Assembly: GCA_050949705.1 (NCBI GenBank) | Contig: JBMNGG010000021.1 | Coordinates: forward strand, 62,001-126,000 | Length of the DNA stretch: 64,000 nt | Direction of reading: 5' to 3' | From: JBMNGG01 sp050949705 | GTDB lineage: Bacteria > Bacillota > Thermosediminibacteria > Thermosediminibacterales > Tepidanaerobacteraceae | Part shown: positions 61,432-64,000 of the stretch, in pieces | Layout of the letters: each line of letters opens with the position of its first letter | Position numbering within the stretch: the stretch's first letter is position 1 | Notes under the pieces: model-generated | The model's database searches: none | Seen by the model: the letters and a program-made list of their open reading frames with translations, nothing else | Told to the model about the DNA's origin: nothing | Position numbers and translations under genes: made by a program

Positions 61432-62697
61432 ATGTCCAATAAACCAAATCCTGTTCAAACAGTACAAGAAGAAATTAAGTATGCATGTGAAAAACTTGGT
61501 CTAGGTGAGTCTATTTATGAACTTCTAAAAGAACCTGAAAGAATTTTAATAGTATCTGTTCCAGTAAAGATGGATGATGGAACAGTAAAAACATTTACAG
61601 GGTATCGATCTCAGCATTGTACAATAATGGGCCCAGCAAAAGGCGGATTCAGGTTTCATCCTGATGTATGTTTAGATGAAGTTAAAGGTTTATCAATGTG
61701 GATGACATTCAAGTGTGCTGTTGTAGGAATTCCTTATGGGGGAGGTAAGGGTGGAGTCTGTTGCAATCCTGCTGACTTATCTAAAACTGAGCTTGAGAGA
61801 CTTACACGCAATTATTTAAGAGCCATTAATACTATGGTCGGACCAGATAAGGATATACCAGCACCCGATGTAAACACAAATGCACAGATAATGGCATGGT
61901 TCATGGATGAATTCAGCATGCTAAAGGGTTATAATGTTCCTGGAGTGGTAACAGGGAAACCAATTTCTATTGGTGGCTCTAAAGGTAGAACCCAGGCAAC
62001 TGGATATGGTGTAACAATAGCCGTAAAAAAGGCATGCCAAGCTTTAAACATTGACTTAACTAAAACAAACATAGCCATTCAAGGGTTCGGTAATGTTGGT
62101 AGTTTTACAGCATTATACTGCTATAGAAATGGAGCAAAAATCGTTGCTATAGGTGAATGGGATAAAAAAATAGGGACATATGCACTGTATAATAAAAACG
62201 GCCTGGATATAGAAAAACTATTTGAATACAAAGCCGAAATGGGAAATATAGCAAGCTATCCTGATGCAGAAAGAATAAGTCTCGAGGAATTTTGGGAACT
62301 GGATAGTGTTGATATTTTCATTCCTGCGGCATTGGAAAATGCCATAGATGAAACTAATGCACCAAAGATAAATGCTAAAATTATTATAGAAGCAGCTAAT
62401 GGTCCAACAACACCTACAGCTGACAAAATATTTGATGAGAGAGGAATTACCTTATTTCCTGATATCCTTTGTAATGCTGGTGGTGTTACCGCATCATATT
62501 TTGAGTGGGTACAAAATCTGATGAATTTCTATTGGACTGAAGAAGAGGTCAACGCCAAACTTGAAGGAATCCTGACCAATGCCTTTGATGATGTTTATAA
62601 TATGCATAAAAATGAAAATGTCAGTTTAAGAAAAGCAGCTTATTTAGTAGCAGTAAAACGCATTGCTGATAATATGATGTTAAGGGGTTGGGTATAA
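61432..62697 (+). CDS. gdhA: Glutamate dehydrogenase (Glu/Leu/Phe/Val dehydrogenase family)
   Basis: The ATG follows AAAAGGAG. The 421-residue hexamer-type enzyme has the substrate Lys in MGPAKGGFRFHPDV, the catalytic Lys region PYGGGKGGVCCNP, GPDKDIPAPDVNTNAQIMAW, the Rossmann motif IQGFGNVGSFTA, and EAANGPTTPTAD. It converts glutamate to 2-oxoglutarate and ammonia, with NAD or NADP. Acidic Glu after the second beta strand (GEWDKK) suggests NAD, but that is weak. Its operon position after korDABC couples it to 2-oxoglutarate oxidation. Confidence 0.94.
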   Translation: MSNKPNPVQTVQEEIKYACEKLGLGESIYELLKEPERILIVSVPVKMDDGTVKTFTGYRSQHCTIMGPAKGGFRFHPDVCLDEVKGLSMWMTFKCAVVGIPYGGGKGGVCCNPADLSKTELERLTRNYLRAINTMVGPDKDIPAPDVNTNAQIMAWFMDEFSMLKGYNVPGVVTGKPISIGGSKGRTQATGYGVTIAVKKACQALNIDLTKTNIAIQGFGNVGSFTALYCYRNGAKIVAIGEWDKKIGTYALYNKNGLDIEKLFEYKAEMGNIASYPDAERISLEEFWELDSVDIFIPAALENAIDETNAPKINAKIIIEAANGPTTPTADKIFDERGITLFPDILCNAGGVTASYFEWVQNLMNFYWTEEEVNAKLEGILTNAFDDVYNMHKNENVSLRKAAYLVAVKRIADNMMLRGWV

Positions 62698-62760
62698 TAA
62701 GCGTTAGTTTGCTTTTGGTAAAATAAATTATTATATATTTTTAAAAGAAGGCGAGTGTTT

Positions 62761-64000
62761 ATGATTGATAAAAGATCACTCCAAAAACTAGAACAACATC
62801 AAAAAGATTGGGAAGAAAATAAATTAAATAAAGCCTTAAATAAAAGGCCTGAAAGATATTCAAAGTTCTTAACAGGGTCAAATCTAGAAGTAAAACGTCT
62901 GTATACTGAATTAGATATAAAAGACTTGGATTATATTGAAGACTTGGGCTTTCCAGGACAGTATCCCTATACTCGAGGTGTTCAACCTACCATGTATAGA
63001 GGGAGACTTTGGACAATGCGCCAGTATGCTGGCTTTGGTACTGCCGAAGAATCTAACAAAAGATATAAGTACCTATTGTCACAAGGACAAACTGGACTAA
63101 GTGTTGCTTTTGACTTACCAACTCAAATAGGACTTGATTCTGATCATCCCTTATCCAGAGGGGAAGTTGGTAAAGTCGGTGTTGCTATAGATTCTTTAAA
63201 AGATATGGAGATTCTATTTGAAGGGATCCCCTTGGATAAAGTAAGTACTTCAATGACTATCAATGCACCTGCTGCAATACTGTTAGCAATGTATATAGCT
63301 CTAGCGGAGAAACAAAGTATAGTTCCTGAAAAACTTTCAGGAACTATACAAAATGACATTTTAAAGGAATATGTAGCAAGAGGCACATATATTTTCCCAC
63401 CAAAGCCATCAATGAGATTAATTACCGACATATTCAGATTTTGCTCCCAGAATATGCCGAAATGGAATACAATCAGTATCAGTGGATACCACATTAGAGA
63501 AGCAGGAGCGACCGCTATACAAGAAGTTGCTTTTACTCTTGCTGATGGTATTGCATATGTAGAAGCTGCTGTAAAAGCAGGTTTATCTGTTGACGATTTT
63601 GCACCAAGACTATCATTCTTCTTTAATGCCCATAATGATTTACTAGAAGAAGTTGCAAAGTTCCGAGCAGCAAGAAAATTATGGGCAAATATAATGAAAG
63701 AAAGGTTTAAAGCAAAGAATCCTAAATCAATGATGCTCAGATTTCATACTCAAACAGCTGGTTCAGCTCTAACAGCTCAACAACCTGATAACAACATTGT
63801 CAGAGTAACAATTCAGGCATTAGCGGCTGTTATGGGAGGTACACAATCACTACATACCAATTCAAGAGATGAAGCACTGGCATTACCCACAGAGGATTCG
63901 GTTAGAATAGCTCTACGAACCCAACAAATAATTGCCCACGAAAGTGGTATTACTGAAACTATTGATCCATTAGCTGGTTCGTATTATATTGAGAATCTGA
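62761..64000 (+). CDS. mcmA: Methylmalonyl-CoA mutase large subunit, N-terminal part (3' truncated by window end)
   Basis: ATG 62761 follows AAGGCGAG. The open frame of 413 codons runs to the right edge. It has TRGVQPTMYRGRLWTMRQYAG, TGLSVAFDLPTQIGLDSDHP, the substrate-binding SMTINAPAAILLAMY, GTIQNDILKEYVARGTYIFP, SISGYHIREAGATAIQE, and RFHTQTAGSALTAQQP followed by SLHTNSRDEALALPTEDSVR. These belong to the catalytic TIM barrel of the alpha chain. The mutase interconverts succinyl-CoA and methylmalonyl-CoA with coenzyme B12. The B12-binding domain, here or as a separate gene, lies outside the window. Confidence 0.95.
   Translation, partial: MIDKRSLQKLEQHQKDWEENKLNKALNKRPERYSKFLTGSNLEVKRLYTELDIKDLDYIEDLGFPGQYPYTRGVQPTMYRGRLWTMRQYAGFGTAEESNKRYKYLLSQGQTGLSVAFDLPTQIGLDSDHPLSRGEVGKVGVAIDSLKDMEILFEGIPLDKVSTSMTINAPAAILLAMYIALAEKQSIVPEKLSGTIQNDILKEYVARGTYIFPPKPSMRLITDIFRFCSQNMPKWNTISISGYHIREAGATAIQEVAFTLADGIAYVEAAVKAGLSVDDFAPRLSFFFNAHNDLLEEVAKFRAARKLWANIMKERFKAKNPKSMMLRFHTQTAGSALTAQQPDNNIVRVTIQALAAVMGGTQSLHTNSRDEALALPTEDSVRIALRTQQIIAHESGITETIDPLAGSYYIENL

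Noticed and set aside
63144..63494. Minus-strand open frame opposite methylmalonyl-CoA mutase
   Set aside because: The plus-strand frame is a highly conserved mutase that runs uninterrupted from 62761 to the window edge.
1..64000. tRNA, rRNA, CRISPR, insertion sequences or prophage
   Set aside because: I looked for clover-leaf patterns, spaced repeats, transposase or integrase motifs and terminal inverted repeats and found none I could support.

Overview
The window is an AT-rich stretch (about one third G+C by eye) from an endospore-forming, motile Firmicute of the clostridial type. Evidence: every gene is on the + strand in the order B. subtilis uses for its cheW-cheC-cheD-sigD / rpsB-tsf-pyrH-frr-uppS-cdsA-rseP-ispG-proS-polC / rimP-nusA-infB-rpsO-pnp / tepA-ftsK / rimO-cinA-recA-rny-ymdB-spoVS supercluster; sporulation-linked genes (spoVS, ylxY, ymxH, ylzJ, tepA, a YtvI-like protein) are present; TTG starts behind strong GGAGG sites are common; and ferredoxin-dependent amino acid fermentation genes close the window. 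The genus cannot be fixed from the sequence alone; a thermoanaerobacterial or related syntrophic clostridium is a reasonable guess.

Layout. 0-4.5 kb: end of a chemotaxis operon (cheA 3' end, cheW, cheC, cheD, sigma-D), then FapA and a small charged protein. 4.5-5.0 kb: non-coding. 5.0-8.7 kb: iscS-mnmA (sulfur transfer to tRNA), a zinc-ribbon protein and an AI-2E-family membrane protein. 8.7-23.3 kb: translation and ribosome recycling, undecaprenyl and phospholipid precursors, site-2 protease, MEP pathway, an archaeal-type prolyl-tRNA synthetase and PolC. 23.3-33.4 kb: the rimP-nusA-infB-rbfA-nrnA-truB-ribF-rpsO-pnp block. 33.5-43.6 kb: a deacetylase, alr, dut, RNase J, TepA, FtsK, RodZ, RimO. 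43.8-45.8 kb: a membrane protein paired with a short FtsH-like protease. 46.0-53.6 kb: cinA, a membrane phosphoesterase, thpR, then recA with an SOS box, followed in the same operon by an SbcD/Mre11-like nuclease and an SbcC/Rad50-like ATPase split into three reading frames. 53.7-57.6 kb: rny, ymdB, spoVS, a PHP phosphoesterase. 57.7-64 kb: a GntR regulator, korDABC, glutamate dehydrogenase and the start of methylmalonyl-CoA mutase, which together suggest glutamate fermentation toward propionate.

A striking property of the sequence as given is that ten genes (iscS, the first AI-2E gene, frr, uppS, ispG, polC, rimP, ymdB, spoVS and the PHP gene) are broken by 1-2 base indels, mostly in mononucleotide runs, while homology continues perfectly on both sides. 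Several are essential genes, and the 30 kb from 23.9 to 53.6 kb has no such break. Local sequence error is therefore the simplest explanation, but slippage or gene decay cannot be excluded. These loci are listed as pseudogenes 'as sequenced'.

The two most interesting systems are the SOS-linked recA / Mre11 / split-Rad50 operon and the possible two-gene FtsH. No tRNA, rRNA, CRISPR array, insertion sequence or phage gene was recognised.
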